This document shows, in pieces, positions 1 through 7,695 of a stretch of 13,173 nt of DNA. Source of the stretch: Pseudomonadota bacterium (GTDB lineage Bacteria > Pseudomonadota > Gammaproteobacteria > Steroidobacterales > Steroidobacteraceae). Under the pieces are notes generated by a model, which searched no databases, was not told where the DNA came from, and saw nothing but the letters and a program-made list of their open reading frames with translations. How positions within the stretch are numbered: the stretch's first letter is position 1; each line of letters opens with the position of its first letter. The stretch covers positions 1 through 13,173 of the forward strand of contig JAJXYU010000206.1 of NCBI GenBank assembly GCA_021780395.1. Direction: 5' to 3'. The translations under genes and the position numbers were made by a program.

Positions 1-1
1 G

Positions 2-241
2 GTCGGCGAGATCGCCGTGGGTCGCCGCGCGGACTGGCTCGCGCTCGACCCGGCGCACCCGGCGCTGGCCGGTGCCGCGCCGGAGGCGGCGCTCGACCAC
101 CTGGTGTTCGCCGGCGCTCGGGCCGCGATCCGCGAGGTCTGCGTCGCCGGCCGTCGCGCGCTCGCGGAACACCGCCACCCGTTGCGCGCGGCCGCCGAGG
201 CGGGCTACCGCGCCGTGGTGCAGCGCCTCGACGCGCGCTGA
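2..241 (+). CDS. hutF: Formimidoylglutamate deiminase, C-terminal fragment (5' end outside window)
   Basis: Only the last 79 residues are visible, in the frame beginning at base 2 and ending at TGA 239-241. The fragment has the typical tail of an amidohydrolase-superfamily enzyme: a 'VGEIAVGRRADWLALD' strand-turn, where the chain returns to the small beta-sandwich domain, then 'LDHLVFAG' and 'IREVCVAGRRAL'. This matches the closing segment of HutF, which hydrolyses N-formimino-L-glutamate to N-formyl-L-glutamate and ammonia in the cytoplasm. The metal-binding and catalytic residues lie upstream and cannot be checked. The assignment rests on the tail plus the neighbours: hutC follows and hutG, which uses the HutF product, lies in the same cluster. 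HutI (imidazolonepropionase), a relative with a similar tail, is the main alternative, but the context with hutG favours HutF. Confidence 0.8.
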   Translation, partial: VGEIAVGRRADWLALDPAHPALAGAAPEAALDHLVFAGARAAIREVCVAGRRALAEHRHPLRAAAEAGYRAVVQRLDAR

Positions 242-270
242 GCGCGGCGGCGTCGACGTCGGCCCCGGAG

Positions 271-298
271 TTGACCATGGTTGTCTATACAAGATAAG
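271..298 (+). promoter_or_regulatory. Candidate sigma70-type promoter of hutC(UHG)
   Basis: A -35-like TTGACC at 271-276 is followed, 16 bases later, by a -10-like GATAAG at 293-298. This is the only AT-rich stretch in the 65-base gap between hutF and hutC. Transcription would be expected to start near base 305, only about two bases before the hutC ATG. The match to consensus is moderate (good -35, 4 of 6 bases at -10), so the assignment is an inference supported mainly by the operator lying in its spacer. Confidence 0.5.
281..292 (+). promoter_or_regulatory. Putative HutC operator (imperfect palindrome)
   Basis: TTGTCTATACAA is a 12-base inverted repeat with one mismatched pair. It fits the TGTA-N2-TACA type half-site arrangement known for HutC in pseudomonads (here TGTC-TA-TACA). 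It lies in the gap just upstream of hutC, between the candidate -35 and -10 elements, where a bound repressor would block RNA polymerase. By family precedent urocanate would be the inducer that releases HutC. I did not find a second copy in the other gaps of the window, which suggests that hutC, hutU, hutH and hutG share this control point. Confidence 0.65.
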
Positions 299-306
299 CT
301 GAGCCC

Positions 307-1026
307 ATGTCGAAGTCCGCCGCATCGGTTGCCCCCCTGTACCTGCGGGTCAAGCGCCACATCCTCGCGAACATCGATTCCGGGAAGTGGGCGCCGTCGC
401 AGCGCGTTCCTTCGGAGAACGAGCTCGTGAAGTCCTTCGGCGTGTCGCGAATGACCGCCAACCGGGCGCTGCGCGAACTGAGCGACGAAGGCGTGCTGGT
501 ACGCGTCGCCGGCGTCGGCAGCTTCGTCGCCGAGCCTCAGGCCCGCGCGCACCCGCTCGAGATCCGCAGCATCGCCGACGAGATCCGCGAGCGCGGCTCG
601 GCCTATCGGGTCGAGGTCGTCGCACGCGAGCGCGTGCGGGCGGTCGCGCAGCTCGCCGAGGACTTTCGCGTCGCGCCGCGCACCGAGCTCTTCTATTCGT
701 CGCTCGTGCACTTCGAGAATGGGCGGCCCGTGCAGCTCGAGGACCGGTACGTGCGCGCGAGCCTCGCGCCGGATTACCTGGACGTCGACTTCACCCAGGT
801 GACGCCGCACGACTATCTGATCGAGGCGGCGCCGCTCCAGGAGGCCGAGCACGTGCTGCGCGCGGTACTGCCGGATGCGCGGACCGCGCGCTGGCTCTCG
901 ATGAAGCGCACCGAGCCGTGCCTGCTGGTGATTCGGCGCACCTGGTCGAGGGATGCGATCGCGTCGGTCGCGAAGCTCCATCATCCCGGCTCCCGTTACG
1001 AACTGTCCGGACGATTCCGTCCCTAG
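307..1026 (+). CDS. hutC: Histidine utilisation repressor HutC (GntR/UTRA family)
   Basis: This is a 239-residue transcriptional repressor. Residues about 10-75 form a GntR winged helix-turn-helix: '[10 protein letters not shown]', then '[20 protein letters not shown]' as the recognition region, then the wing 'GVGSFVAEP'. Residues about 95-233 form a UTRA ligand-binding domain with the typical '[17 protein letters not shown]' segment and a closing sheet around 'CLLVIRRTW' and 'YELSGRF'. The length and domain order match HutC proteins, which bind urocanate and lift repression of hut genes. The gene lies directly upstream of hutU, and its TAG stop (1024-1026) overlaps the hutU ribosome binding site. 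The ATG at 307 has no convincing Shine-Dalgarno and lies about two bases after the predicted transcription start, so it may be translated from a nearly leaderless message. The operator at 281-292 suggests autoregulation. Confidence 0.92.
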   Translation: MSKSAASVAPLYLRVKRHILANIDSGKWAPSQRVPSENELVKSFGVSRMTANRALRELSDEGVLVRVAGVGSFVAEPQARAHPLEIRSIADEIRERGSAYRVEVVARERVRAVAQLAEDFRVAPRTELFYSSLVHFENGRPVQLEDRYVRASLAPDYLDVDFTQVTPHDYLIEAAPLQEAEHVLRAVLPDARTARWLSMKRTEPCLLVIRRTWSRDAIASVAKLHHPGSRYELSGRFRP

Positions 1027-1032
1027 AGGTGA
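1025..1032 (+). promoter_or_regulatory. Ribosome binding site of hutU
   Basis: AGAGGTGA lies seven bases before the ATG at 1040 and overlaps the hutC stop codon. It fixes the hutU start at 1040 rather than at in-frame upstream codons inside hutC, and it suggests that hutC and hutU are translated from one message. Confidence 0.75.
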
Positions 1033-1039
1033 TCACCCC

Positions 1040-2713
1040 ATGCGAACTCCACCCCCCTCCCGCGTGATCCGCGCGCCGCGCGGTACCACGCTCTGCGCGC
1101 GCAGCTGGACCACCGAGGCGCCGCTGCGCATGCTGATGAACAACCTCGACCCGGAAGTCGCCGAGAATCCCGCCGACCTCGTCGTGTACGGCGGGATCGG
1201 CCGGGCGGCACGCAACTGGGACTGCTACGACCGCATCGTCGAGACGCTCCGCGAGCTGGGCGAAGAGGAGACGCTGCTGATCCAGTCCGGCAAGCCCGTC
1301 GGCGTGTTCCCGACCCACGCCGACGCGCCGCGGGTGCTGATCGCGAACTCGAACCTCGTGCCGCATTGGGCGACCTGGGAGCATTTCAACGAACTCGACC
1401 GGCGCGGCCTGATGATGTTCGGGCAGATGACCGCGGGGTCGTGGATCTACATCGGCAGCCAGGGCATCGTCCAGGGAACCTACGAAACCTTCGTCGAGAT
1501 GGGCCGCCGGCACTTCGCGGGCAATCTGTCGGGCAAGTGGATCCTGACCGCGGGCCTGGGCGGAATGGGCGGCGCGCAACCACTGGCCGCGACGATGGCG
1601 GGCGCGAGCCTGCTCGCGGTCGAATGCCGCCGTGAGCGCATCGCGAAGCGCCTCGAGACCGGCTATGTCGACGTCGAGGCGCACTCGCTCGACGACGCGC
1701 TCGCGCGGCTCGAGGAGGCCCGGCGGACCGGTCGGCCGGTGTCGATCGCGCTGCTCGGCAACGTCGTCGACGTGCTCGCGACACTCCTCGAGCGCGGGAT
1801 CCGTCCGGACGCCCTCACCGATCAGACCTCCGCACACGACCCGGTGAACGGCTATCTGCCGCAGGGCTGGAGCGTCGAGGACTGGGACCGCCGCCGCGTC
1901 GAAGACCCCGCTGGAACCGCGGCGGCCGCGAAGCGCTCGATGGCGACGCACGTCGAGTATCTGCTGCGCTATCGCGCGATGGGCCTGCCGGTCTTCGACT
2001 ACGGCAACAACCTGCGTCAGGGCGCGCAGGACGAGGGCGTGGACCGGGCGTTCGACATTCCGGGATTCGTCCCGGAATACATCCGTCCGCTGTTCTGCCG
2101 CGGCGTCGGTCCGTTCCGCTGGGCGGCGCTGTCCGGGGACCCGGAGGACATCTACCGCACCGATGCCAAGGTGAAGGAGCTGATCCCGGACGATCCGCAC
2201 CTGCATCATTGGCTCGACATGGCGCGCACGCGGATCCAGTTCCAGGGCCTGCCGGCGCGGATCTGCTGGGTCGGCCTCGGCCAGCGGCACCGGCTCGGCC
2301 TCGCGTTCAACGAAATGGTCGCCCGCGGCGAACTCAAGGCGCCCGTGGTGATCGGTCGCGACCACCTGGACTCGGGCTCGGTCGCGAGCCCGAATCGCGA
2401 GACCGAGGCGATGCGCGACGGATCCGACGCCGTCTCCGACTGGCCGCTGCTCAACGCGCTGCTGAACACCGCGAGCGGGGCGACCTGGGTTTCGATCCAC
2501 CACGGCGGCGGGGTCGGCATGGGCTACTCGCAGCACGCCGGCGTCGTGATCGTGTGCGACGGCACCGCCGCCGCGGCGCGTCGGATCGCGCGCGTGCTCT
2601 GGAACGACCCGGCGACGGGCGTGATGCGCCATGCCGATGCGGGCTACGAGCTCGCGATCGAATGTGCGCGCGAGCAGGGACTGAACCTGCCGATGATCGG
2701 CCGGTCGCGATGA
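1040..2713 (+). CDS. hutU: Urocanate hydratase (urocanase)
   Basis: At 557 residues it has the same length as the well-studied Pseudomonas putida enzyme. It converts urocanate to 4-imidazolone-5-propionate in the cytoplasm, using tightly bound NAD+ as an electrophile. Visible landmarks are the NAD-contacting '[13 protein letters not shown]' (Gly51-Gly52), the glycine-rich '[16 protein letters not shown]' Rossmann segment near 170-185, '[13 protein letters not shown]', '[21 protein letters not shown]' near 352-372, the catalytic cysteine in 'ARICWVGLG' (Cys409, equivalent to Cys410 of P. putida), and '[20 protein letters not shown]' followed by '[15 protein letters not shown]'. Nothing essential appears to be missing. 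The start at 1040 is chosen because of the AGAGGTGA site and because it gives the standard N-terminus. Its TGA overlaps the hutH ATG (ATGA), indicating translational coupling. Confidence 0.97.
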   Translation: MRTPPPSRVIRAPRGTTLCARSWTTEAPLRMLMNNLDPEVAENPADLVVYGGIGRAARNWDCYDRIVETLRELGEEETLLIQSGKPVGVFPTHADAPRVLIANSNLVPHWATWEHFNELDRRGLMMFGQMTAGSWIYIGSQGIVQGTYETFVEMGRRHFAGNLSGKWILTAGLGGMGGAQPLAATMAGASLLAVECRRERIAKRLETGYVDVEAHSLDDALARLEEARRTGRPVSIALLGNVVDVLATLLERGIRPDALTDQTSAHDPVNGYLPQGWSVEDWDRRRVEDPAGTAAAAKRSMATHVEYLLRYRAMGLPVFDYGNNLRQGAQDEGVDRAFDIPGFVPEYIRPLFCRGVGPFRWAALSGDPEDIYRTDAKVKELIPDDPHLHHWLDMARTRIQFQGLPARICWVGLGQRHRLGLAFNEMVARGELKAPVVIGRDHLDSGSVASPNRETEAMRDGSDAVSDWPLLNALLNTASGATWVSIHHGGGVGMGYSQHAGVVIVCDGTAAAARRIARVLWNDPATGVMRHADAGYELAIECAREQGLNLPMIGRSR

Positions 2714-4257
2714 CCGGCGCCGCACCGCCGATCGAGCTGCGCGCGGGAGAGCTGTGCCTCGCCGACCTGCGCCGGATCCATCGCGGCCCGCTCGAGCTGC
2801 GCCTCGACGGCGCCGACCTCGAGCGGGTCGCCGCGTCCGCGGCGCTCGTCGACCGGGTGGTCGCGCGCGGGCACGCGGTCTACGGGATCAACACCGGATT
2901 CGGCTTGCTCGCGCAGACCCGGATCCCGGACGACCAGCTCGAGCTGCTGCAGCGAAACCTGCTGCTGTCGCACGCGGCCGGGATCGGCGACGATCTGCCC
3001 GACGAGGTCGTGCGGCTCGCGATCGCACTGAAGGTCAACGCGCTCGCGCGAGGCCACTCGGGCGTCGGCAGACCGCTGGTGGACGCGCTGATCGCGCTGC
3101 TGCGCCACGACGTGCTGCCGCGCGTTCCGGCGCAAGGCTCGGTCGGCGCGTCGGGCGATCTCGCGCCGCTCGCGCACCTGAGCGCCGTGCTGCTCGGGAT
3201 CGGGGAAACCCGGGTCGCGGGCCGACGGGTCGCCGCGGCCGAGGGCTTGCGCCGCGCGGGGCTCGAGCCGCTGCGCTTGCGCGCGAAGGAGGGCCTCGCG
3301 CTGATCAACGGCACCCAGGTATCGACCGCGCTCGCGCTGCACGCGCTGTTCGGCTGCGAGGACCTGTTCGCCGCCGCGGTCGTCGCCGGCGCGATGTCGA
3401 TCGATGCGCTCAAGGGGAGCGATGCGCCGTTCGATCCGCGGATCCACGCGCTTCGCGGGCAACCGGGTCAGATCGACGTCGCCGCGGCCTATCGTCGCTT
3501 GATCGCCGGCAGCGCGATCCGCGCGTCCCACGTCGACTGCTCGCGCGTCCAGGATCCGTACTCGTTCCGCTGTCAGCCGCAGGTGATGGGCGCCTGCCTC
3601 GACCTGATCCGGCGGGCCGCGCAGACGCTCACGATCGAGGCGAATGCGGTCACCGACAATCCGCTGTTGTTCAGCGACGACGAGGCCGCGCTGTCCGGCG
3701 GCAATTTCCACGCCGAGCCGGTCGCGTTCGCGGCCGATACGCTCGCGCTCGCGATCGCCGAGATCGGCAGCCTCTCCGAGCGGCGGACCGCGGTGCTCGT
3801 CGACCCCAAGATGAGCGGACTGCCGCCGTTCCTCGTCGAGCACAGCGGCGTGAACAGCGGCTTCATGATCGCGCAGGTGACGGCCGCCGCCCTGGTCGCG
3901 GAGAACAAGACGATCGCCACGCCGTGCAGCGTCGACTCGATCCCGACGTCGGCGAACCAGGAAGATCACGTGAGCATGGCGACCCACGGTGCGCGGCGCC
4001 TGTCGCGGATGCTCGACAACGCGGCCGCGGTGATCGGCGTGGAAGTGCTCGCGGCCGCACAAGGGATCGATTTCCACCGACCGTCGCGGTCCTCGCCGAC
4101 GCTCGAGACGGTGCACGCCGAGTTGCGGGCGCGCATCCCGTTCTACTCGGCGGATCGCTACTTCTCGCCCGACCTGCAGGTCGCCCGGGACTGGGTTCTG
4201 AGCGGCCGGTTCCGCGACCTCGTCGGCGGCCTGCTGCCGTCGGTCGCTCAACCGTGA
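2710..4257 (+). CDS. hutH: Histidine ammonia-lyase
   Basis: This 515-residue enzyme of the MIO-containing aromatic amino acid lyase family removes ammonia from L-histidine to give trans-urocanate, the first step of the pathway and the source of the HutC inducer. The self-cyclising Ala-Ser-Gly triad is at residues 147-149 inside '[15 protein letters not shown]'. The catalytic tyrosine is Tyr58 in '[12 protein letters not shown]'. Other family blocks are '[17 protein letters not shown]', '[17 protein letters not shown]', '[13 protein letters not shown]', '[13 protein letters not shown]' and '[12 protein letters not shown]'. The '[12 protein letters not shown]' tail is also typical of HutH rather than of plant phenylalanine lyases. 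The ATG overlaps the hutU stop by 4 nt and no clear Shine-Dalgarno precedes it, so translation probably depends on coupling. The stop overlaps the GTG start of hutG. Confidence 0.97.
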   Translation: MTGAAPPIELRAGELCLADLRRIHRGPLELRLDGADLERVAASAALVDRVVARGHAVYGINTGFGLLAQTRIPDDQLELLQRNLLLSHAAGIGDDLPDEVVRLAIALKVNALARGHSGVGRPLVDALIALLRHDVLPRVPAQGSVGASGDLAPLAHLSAVLLGIGETRVAGRRVAAAEGLRRAGLEPLRLRAKEGLALINGTQVSTALALHALFGCEDLFAAAVVAGAMSIDALKGSDAPFDPRIHALRGQPGQIDVAAAYRRLIAGSAIRASHVDCSRVQDPYSFRCQPQVMGACLDLIRRAAQTLTIEANAVTDNPLLFSDDEAALSGGNFHAEPVAFAADTLALAIAEIGSLSERRTAVLVDPKMSGLPPFLVEHSGVNSGFMIAQVTAAALVAENKTIATPCSVDSIPTSANQEDHVSMATHGARRLSRMLDNAAAVIGVEVLAAAQGIDFHRPSRSSPTLETVHAELRARIPFYSADRYFSPDLQVARDWVLSGRFRDLVGGLLPSVAQP

Positions 4258-5078
4258 GCGAGGAAGCCGGCGCGCTCGAACCGCTGTTCGAGGCAATCGA
4301 CGGGCGCGCGCCGCTCGTCGTCAGCGTACCGCATGCGGGCACCCACCTGCCGCCGCCGATCGCCTCGTGCCTGACGCCGGCCGCGCACACGCTGCCGGAC
4401 ACCGATTGGTACGTTCCGCGACTGTACGAGTTCTGCGACTCGCTCGGCGCCTCGATGATCGTGGCGACCCATTCGCGTTACGTGGTCGACCTGAACCGCC
4501 CCCCGGACGGTGCGCCGCTCTATCCCGGGATGCGCGAGACCTCGGTGTGTCCGGTCGAGACCTTCGACGGCCGAGCGCTGTACGCACCCGGCGCAGAGCC
4601 GACCGCGACGCGGATCCACGCGCGGATCGTCCGCTACTGGCAACCCTATCACGAGCGCCTCGCCGCGATGATTCACGCGACGCTCGCTCGCCATGGGCGC
4701 TGTCTGCTGTGGGATGCGCACTCGATTCGCTCCGCGGTGCCAGCGCTGTTCGACGGCCGTCTGCCGGACCTGAACATCGGCACCGCCGACGGCCGCAGCT
4801 GCCACCCCGAGACGGCGCGACGGATCGACGCGCAGCTTCGCGGACAGCGCCGTTTCAGTCACGTGATCGACGGCCGCTTCAAAGGCGGTTACATCACCCG
4901 CCACTACGGTCGCCCGTCGGCGGGCGTCGAGGCGGTACAGCTCGAGATCGCCCAGTCGGCCTACCTGCGCGACGAGACCCGGCCGGCGTTCGAGCCGGCG
5001 GTCGCGGCACCCTTGATCGAGCAGCTGCAAGCGCTGCTCACGGCGCTCCTCCCCGCGCGCGCCGCCGGAGGTGAATGA
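4254..5078 (+). CDS. hutG: N-formylglutamate deformylase
   Basis: This 274-residue protein of the N-formylglutamate amidohydrolase family (FGase) hydrolyses N-formyl-L-glutamate to L-glutamate and formate, the last step of the HutF-HutG branch. Family landmarks are '[13 protein letters not shown]' (residues 21-33), '[14 protein letters not shown]' (47-60), '[13 protein letters not shown]' (72-84), '[21 protein letters not shown]' (151-171), '[12 protein letters not shown]' and '[13 protein letters not shown]' (209-221), followed by '[14 protein letters not shown]'. The conserved Asp and His residues expected to bind metal are therefore present. I chose the GTG at 4254, which overlaps the hutH TGA (GTGA) and gives the usual family length; no strong ribosome binding site is seen, consistent with coupled translation. 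This is distinct from the formiminoglutamase also called HutG in some species, which belongs to the arginase family. Confidence 0.94.
   Translation: MSEEAGALEPLFEAIDGRAPLVVSVPHAGTHLPPPIASCLTPAAHTLPDTDWYVPRLYEFCDSLGASMIVATHSRYVVDLNRPPDGAPLYPGMRETSVCPVETFDGRALYAPGAEPTATRIHARIVRYWQPYHERLAAMIHATLARHGRCLLWDAHSIRSAVPALFDGRLPDLNIGTADGRSCHPETARRIDAQLRGQRRFSHVIDGRFKGGYITRHYGRPSAGVEAVQLEIAQSAYLRDETRPAFEPAVAAPLIEQLQALLTALLPARAAGGE
5067..5074 (+). promoter_or_regulatory. Strong ribosome binding site of the alpha/beta hydrolase
   Basis: GGAGGTGA, a perfect anti-16S match, lies within the last codons of hutG, five bases before the ATG at 5080. It favours ATG 5080 over the in-frame GTG at 5071, which forms part of the site itself. 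It is the strongest such site in the hut cluster, implying efficient translation of this last gene. Confidence 0.75.
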
Positions 5079-5079
5079 C

Positions 5080-5793
5080 ATGTCGGACTTCGTGATGATC
5101 CACGGCGCCTGGCACGGTGGCTGGTGCTGGTATCGCGTGCAGGCGGCACTCGAGCGCGCCGGACACCGGGTGGACGCGCCGGATCTGGCATCGCTCGGCC
5201 GCGACCGAACGCCACCGGAGACGGTCTCGCTCGCGCTCTGGGCCGACCAGATCGCCGCCCGGATCGCCGAGCGGCCGGAGCCGGTGATCCTCGTCGGCCA
5301 CAGCCTCGGCGGCGCGGTGCTCTCCGAGGTCGCCGAACGCGTGCCGGAGCGCATCCGGACGCTGGTCTACGTCGCCGCCTACCTGCTTGAGGACGGACGC
5401 TCGGTCCGTGAGGAGGCGGCGCTCGACGAGGACTCGCGGATCGGCGCCGCGATGGTGATCTCCGCCGACCGCCGGACCGCCTCGCTGCGAACGGACGGGC
5501 TGCGCGAGATCCTCTACGGGGAGTGCAGTGACGAGGACTTCGCGCTCGCGCGGTCGTTGCTCGTGCCTCAGCCACTCGCGCCGTTCGCCACCCCGATTCG
5601 GGTGAGCGCGACACGATTCGGCCGCGTGCCGCGCTGCTACGTCGAGTGCGCGCGGGACCGGACGATCGGGTTGCGCGCCCAGCGGCGCATGCAGGCCGCG
5701 ACGCCGTGCGCACGGCGACTGACCCTCGAGAGCGATCATTCCCCGTTCTTCAGCCAGCCGATGGCGCTGGCCGGCGTGCTCGCCGACCTCTGA
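5080..5793 (+). CDS. Alpha/beta-fold hydrolase (esterase-like), last gene of the hut cluster
   Basis: This 237-residue cytoplasmic hydrolase has no signal peptide. The N-terminal 'FVMIHGAWHGGWCWYRV' provides the oxyanion-hole HG motif. The nucleophile elbow 'GHSLGG' holds Ser75. The remaining triad members are likely Asp193 in 'CARDRTI' and His220 in 'SDHSPFFSQP'. The pattern (HGAWHGGW start, SDHSPFFS ending) resembles the family that includes plant methylesterases, hydroxynitrile lyases and bacterial EstC-like esterases. The ATG is one base after the hutG stop with an excellent ribosome binding site, so it is very probably co-expressed with hutUHG. No member of the standard histidine pathway needs such an enzyme, and I cannot name its substrate. 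It could hydrolyse an ester or amide that feeds histidine, urocanate or formylglutamate, or be an unrelated passenger. Confidence 0.85.
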   Translation: MSDFVMIHGAWHGGWCWYRVQAALERAGHRVDAPDLASLGRDRTPPETVSLALWADQIAARIAERPEPVILVGHSLGGAVLSEVAERVPERIRTLVYVAAYLLEDGRSVREEAALDEDSRIGAAMVISADRRTASLRTDGLREILYGECSDEDFALARSLLVPQPLAPFATPIRVSATRFGRVPRCYVECARDRTIGLRAQRRMQAATPCARRLTLESDHSPFFSQPMALAGVLADL

Positions 5794-5825
5794 GACGCTG
5801 CGGCTGCGGCACGTCACCGCTCGGC

Positions 5826-5845
5826 TGGTCGCTCGGCCGCGACCA
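5826..5845 (+). repeat. Inverted repeat between the hut cluster and the PQQ dehydrogenase gene
   Basis: Perfect 7-base arms, TGGTCGC (5826-5832) and GCGACCA (5839-5845), are separated by the 6-base loop TCGGCC. It lies in the 56-base gap after the hydrolase stop, ending four bases before the ATG at 5850. There is no T-run after it, so it is not a textbook intrinsic terminator. It could attenuate read-through from the hut cluster, shield the dehydrogenase start in mRNA, or be chance in such GC-rich DNA. Confidence 0.4.
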
Positions 5846-5849
5846 TGAT

Positions 5850-7691
5850 ATGGTCCGGGCCATCGTGAGCCAGATCCTCCGCAAGCGAATTGGGGCGCGT
5901 GCGTGTGCCGCGGGTTGCCTCGCGATCACGGCGATCGCGTGCGGGGCCGGGCTTGCCAGGGCGGACGGTCGCGCCGCAGCCGCACCCGCCGCCGTCGAGG
6001 CACCCGCCGACGGCGAATGGCCGATGCCGGCCGGCGACTACGCGGCGACCCGCTACAGCCCGCTCGATCAGATCGACGTCGCGAACGCGCCCCGGCTGCA
6101 TCCGGTGTGGAGCTTCTCGACCGGCGTGCTCGGTGGCCACGAAGGGCAGCCGCTCGTGGTCGGCGATACGATGTACGTGGTCACGCCCTGGCCGAACGTG
6201 CTCTACGCGTTCGACCTCGGCCGCCCCGGCTATCCGCTGAAGTGGAAGTACCGTCCGAACGTGTCCCGCGCGGCGATCGGCGCCGCGTGCTGCGACGTGG
6301 TGAACCGCGGTGCGGTCTATGCCGACGGCAAGATCATCTACAACCTCCTCGACGGACACACGGTCGCGGTCGATGCGGCGACCGGCCATCCCGTCTGGGA
6401 GACGAAGATCGCAAGCGTCGCCGACGGCGAGACCGTGACGATGGCACCGCTCGTGATCGGCGACCGCGTGATCGTCGGCGCATCGGGCGGGGAGTTCGGG
6501 ATCTACGGCTGGATCAAGGGGCTCGACCTCGCGACCGGCCGCGTGGTGTGGACCGGGCACAACCTCGGCCCGGACGCCGGCATGCTGATCAAGGCGGGCG
6601 AGTTCCATCCGCCGTACGTGAGCGGGACCGAGCTGGGGGTGCGCAGCTGGGCCAACGGCACCTGGAAGCACGGCGGCGGCCCGGTGTGGGGCTGGATTTC
6701 CTACGATCCGAAGCGGGACCTCCTGTATTACGGGACCGGTAACGCCGGTCCGTACGACGCCGAGCAGCGCGGCGGCGACAACCGTTGGACGAGCAGCGTG
6801 CTCGCGCGCCGGCCGGAAGATGGAACGCTGGTCTGGGCCTATCAGTTCACGCCGCACGACAGCTGGGACTACGACGCGACCGGGGCGATGGTCCTCGCGG
6901 ACCTGACCATCGGCGGCAAGCCGGTGCCGGCGCTGGTGCATTTCGACAAGAACGGCTTCGCGTACACGCTCGATCGGTCGACGGGGCGCGTGCTGGTCGC
7001 CAAACCCTTCACGCACGAGACCTGGGCGAAATCGATCGATCTCGCAACGGGACGGCCGGTCGAGAATCCGGCGATGCAGACCGGTGATACGAAGGGCAAC
7101 GTGAAAGGCATCTGCCCGAGCCTCGAAGGCGGCGTGAGTCCGGCGTCACCCCCCGCCTACTCGCCGCAGACCCACTTGTTCTACACGTCGACCAACAATT
7201 TCTGCATGGACTACAAGGTCCATCAGATCGCCTACATCAAGGGCACGCCCTACATGGGGGTATCGAGCCCGTACACCCCGGGACCCGGCGGCAATCTCGG
7301 CGCGTTCATCGCGTGGGACGCCGCGACCGGTCGCGTGGTGTGGAAGGACAAGGAGCCTTATCCGAGCTGGAGCGGCGCGCTCGTGACCGCGGGCGACGTC
7401 GCGTTCTACGGGACGCTCGACGGCTGGTTCAAGGCGGTCGACGCTCGAACCGGCAAGCTCCTGTACCGGTTCAAGGTCGGCTCCGGGGTCGTCGGTGCGC
7501 CGATCGCCTTCCGCGGCCCCGACGGACGGCAATACGTCGCGATCTACGCCGGTATCGGCGGCGACTGGGCGCTGCTCGCCGGCGATACGTCGTCCGACGA
7601 TCCGACCGACCTGCGTGCCCCGAATCCCCTGGTGAAGAACCTGGCGAGCCGCACCAGCCAGGGCGGCATGGTCTGGATCTTCGGGCTCTGA
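5850..7691 (+). CDS. Periplasmic PQQ-dependent alcohol dehydrogenase, probably lanthanide-type
   Basis: This 613-residue eight-bladed propeller protein of the methanol/ethanol dehydrogenase family would oxidise an alcohol, and possibly an aldehyde, in the periplasm using PQQ and pass electrons to a c-type cytochrome. A signal peptide is visible (basic RKRIGAR, then a hydrophobic stretch, likely cleavage after 'LARA' at residue 38). Adjacent cysteines Cys147-Cys148 form the family's vicinal disulfide. Predicted metal and active-site residues are Glu215 in 'GASGGEFG', Asn298 in 'YGTGNAG', catalytic Asp340 and, two residues later, Asp342 in 'HDSWDYDATG'. That second Asp is the hallmark of XoxF/ExaF-type lanthanide enzymes; calcium enzymes have Ala or Ser/Thr there. 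Tryptophan-docking repeats such as 'LDLATGRVVW', 'WDAATGRVVW' and 'VDARTGKLLY' recur. There is no fused haem domain; a separate cytochrome follows. The start is uncertain: in-frame GTG 5865 gives a neater signal peptide and neither codon has a clear ribosome binding site. Confidence 0.92.
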   Translation: MVRAIVSQILRKRIGARACAAGCLAITAIACGAGLARADGRAAAAPAAVEAPADGEWPMPAGDYAATRYSPLDQIDVANAPRLHPVWSFSTGVLGGHEGQPLVVGDTMYVVTPWPNVLYAFDLGRPGYPLKWKYRPNVSRAAIGAACCDVVNRGAVYADGKIIYNLLDGHTVAVDAATGHPVWETKIASVADGETVTMAPLVIGDRVIVGASGGEFGIYGWIKGLDLATGRVVWTGHNLGPDAGMLIKAGEFHPPYVSGTELGVRSWANGTWKHGGGPVWGWISYDPKRDLLYYGTGNAGPYDAEQRGGDNRWTSSVLARRPEDGTLVWAYQFTPHDSWDYDATGAMVLADLTIGGKPVPALVHFDKNGFAYTLDRSTGRVLVAKPFTHETWAKSIDLATGRPVENPAMQTGDTKGNVKGICPSLEGGVSPASPPAYSPQTHLFYTSTNNFCMDYKVHQIAYIKGTPYMGVSSPYTPGPGGNLGAFIAWDAATGRVVWKDKEPYPSWSGALVTAGDVAFYGTLDGWFKAVDARTGKLLYRFKVGSGVVGAPIAFRGPDGRQYVAIYAGIGGDWALLAGDTSSDDPTDLRAPNPLVKNLASRTSQGGMVWIFGL

Positions 7692-7695
7692 GCCG

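Noticed and set aside
953..1039. Upstream in-frame extension of urocanase into hutC
   Set aside because: Residues before ATG 1040 have no family match, and the AGAGGTGA site sits at the right distance from 1040.
791..2725. Minus-strand open frame of 644 codons opposite hutC and hutU
   Set aside because: It is rich in Arg, His and Asp with no recognisable domain, which is the usual by-product of high-GC codon bias opposite a real gene. hutU on the plus strand is unmistakable.
2644..4296. Minus-strand open frame of 550 codons opposite hutH
   Set aside because: Same low-information Arg/Asp-rich composition; no motifs, and fully covered by hutH with all its catalytic residues.
5797..5810. Tandem GCTGCG direct repeats after the hydrolase stop
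   Set aside because: Only two short units in very GC-rich DNA; no sign of a functional site.
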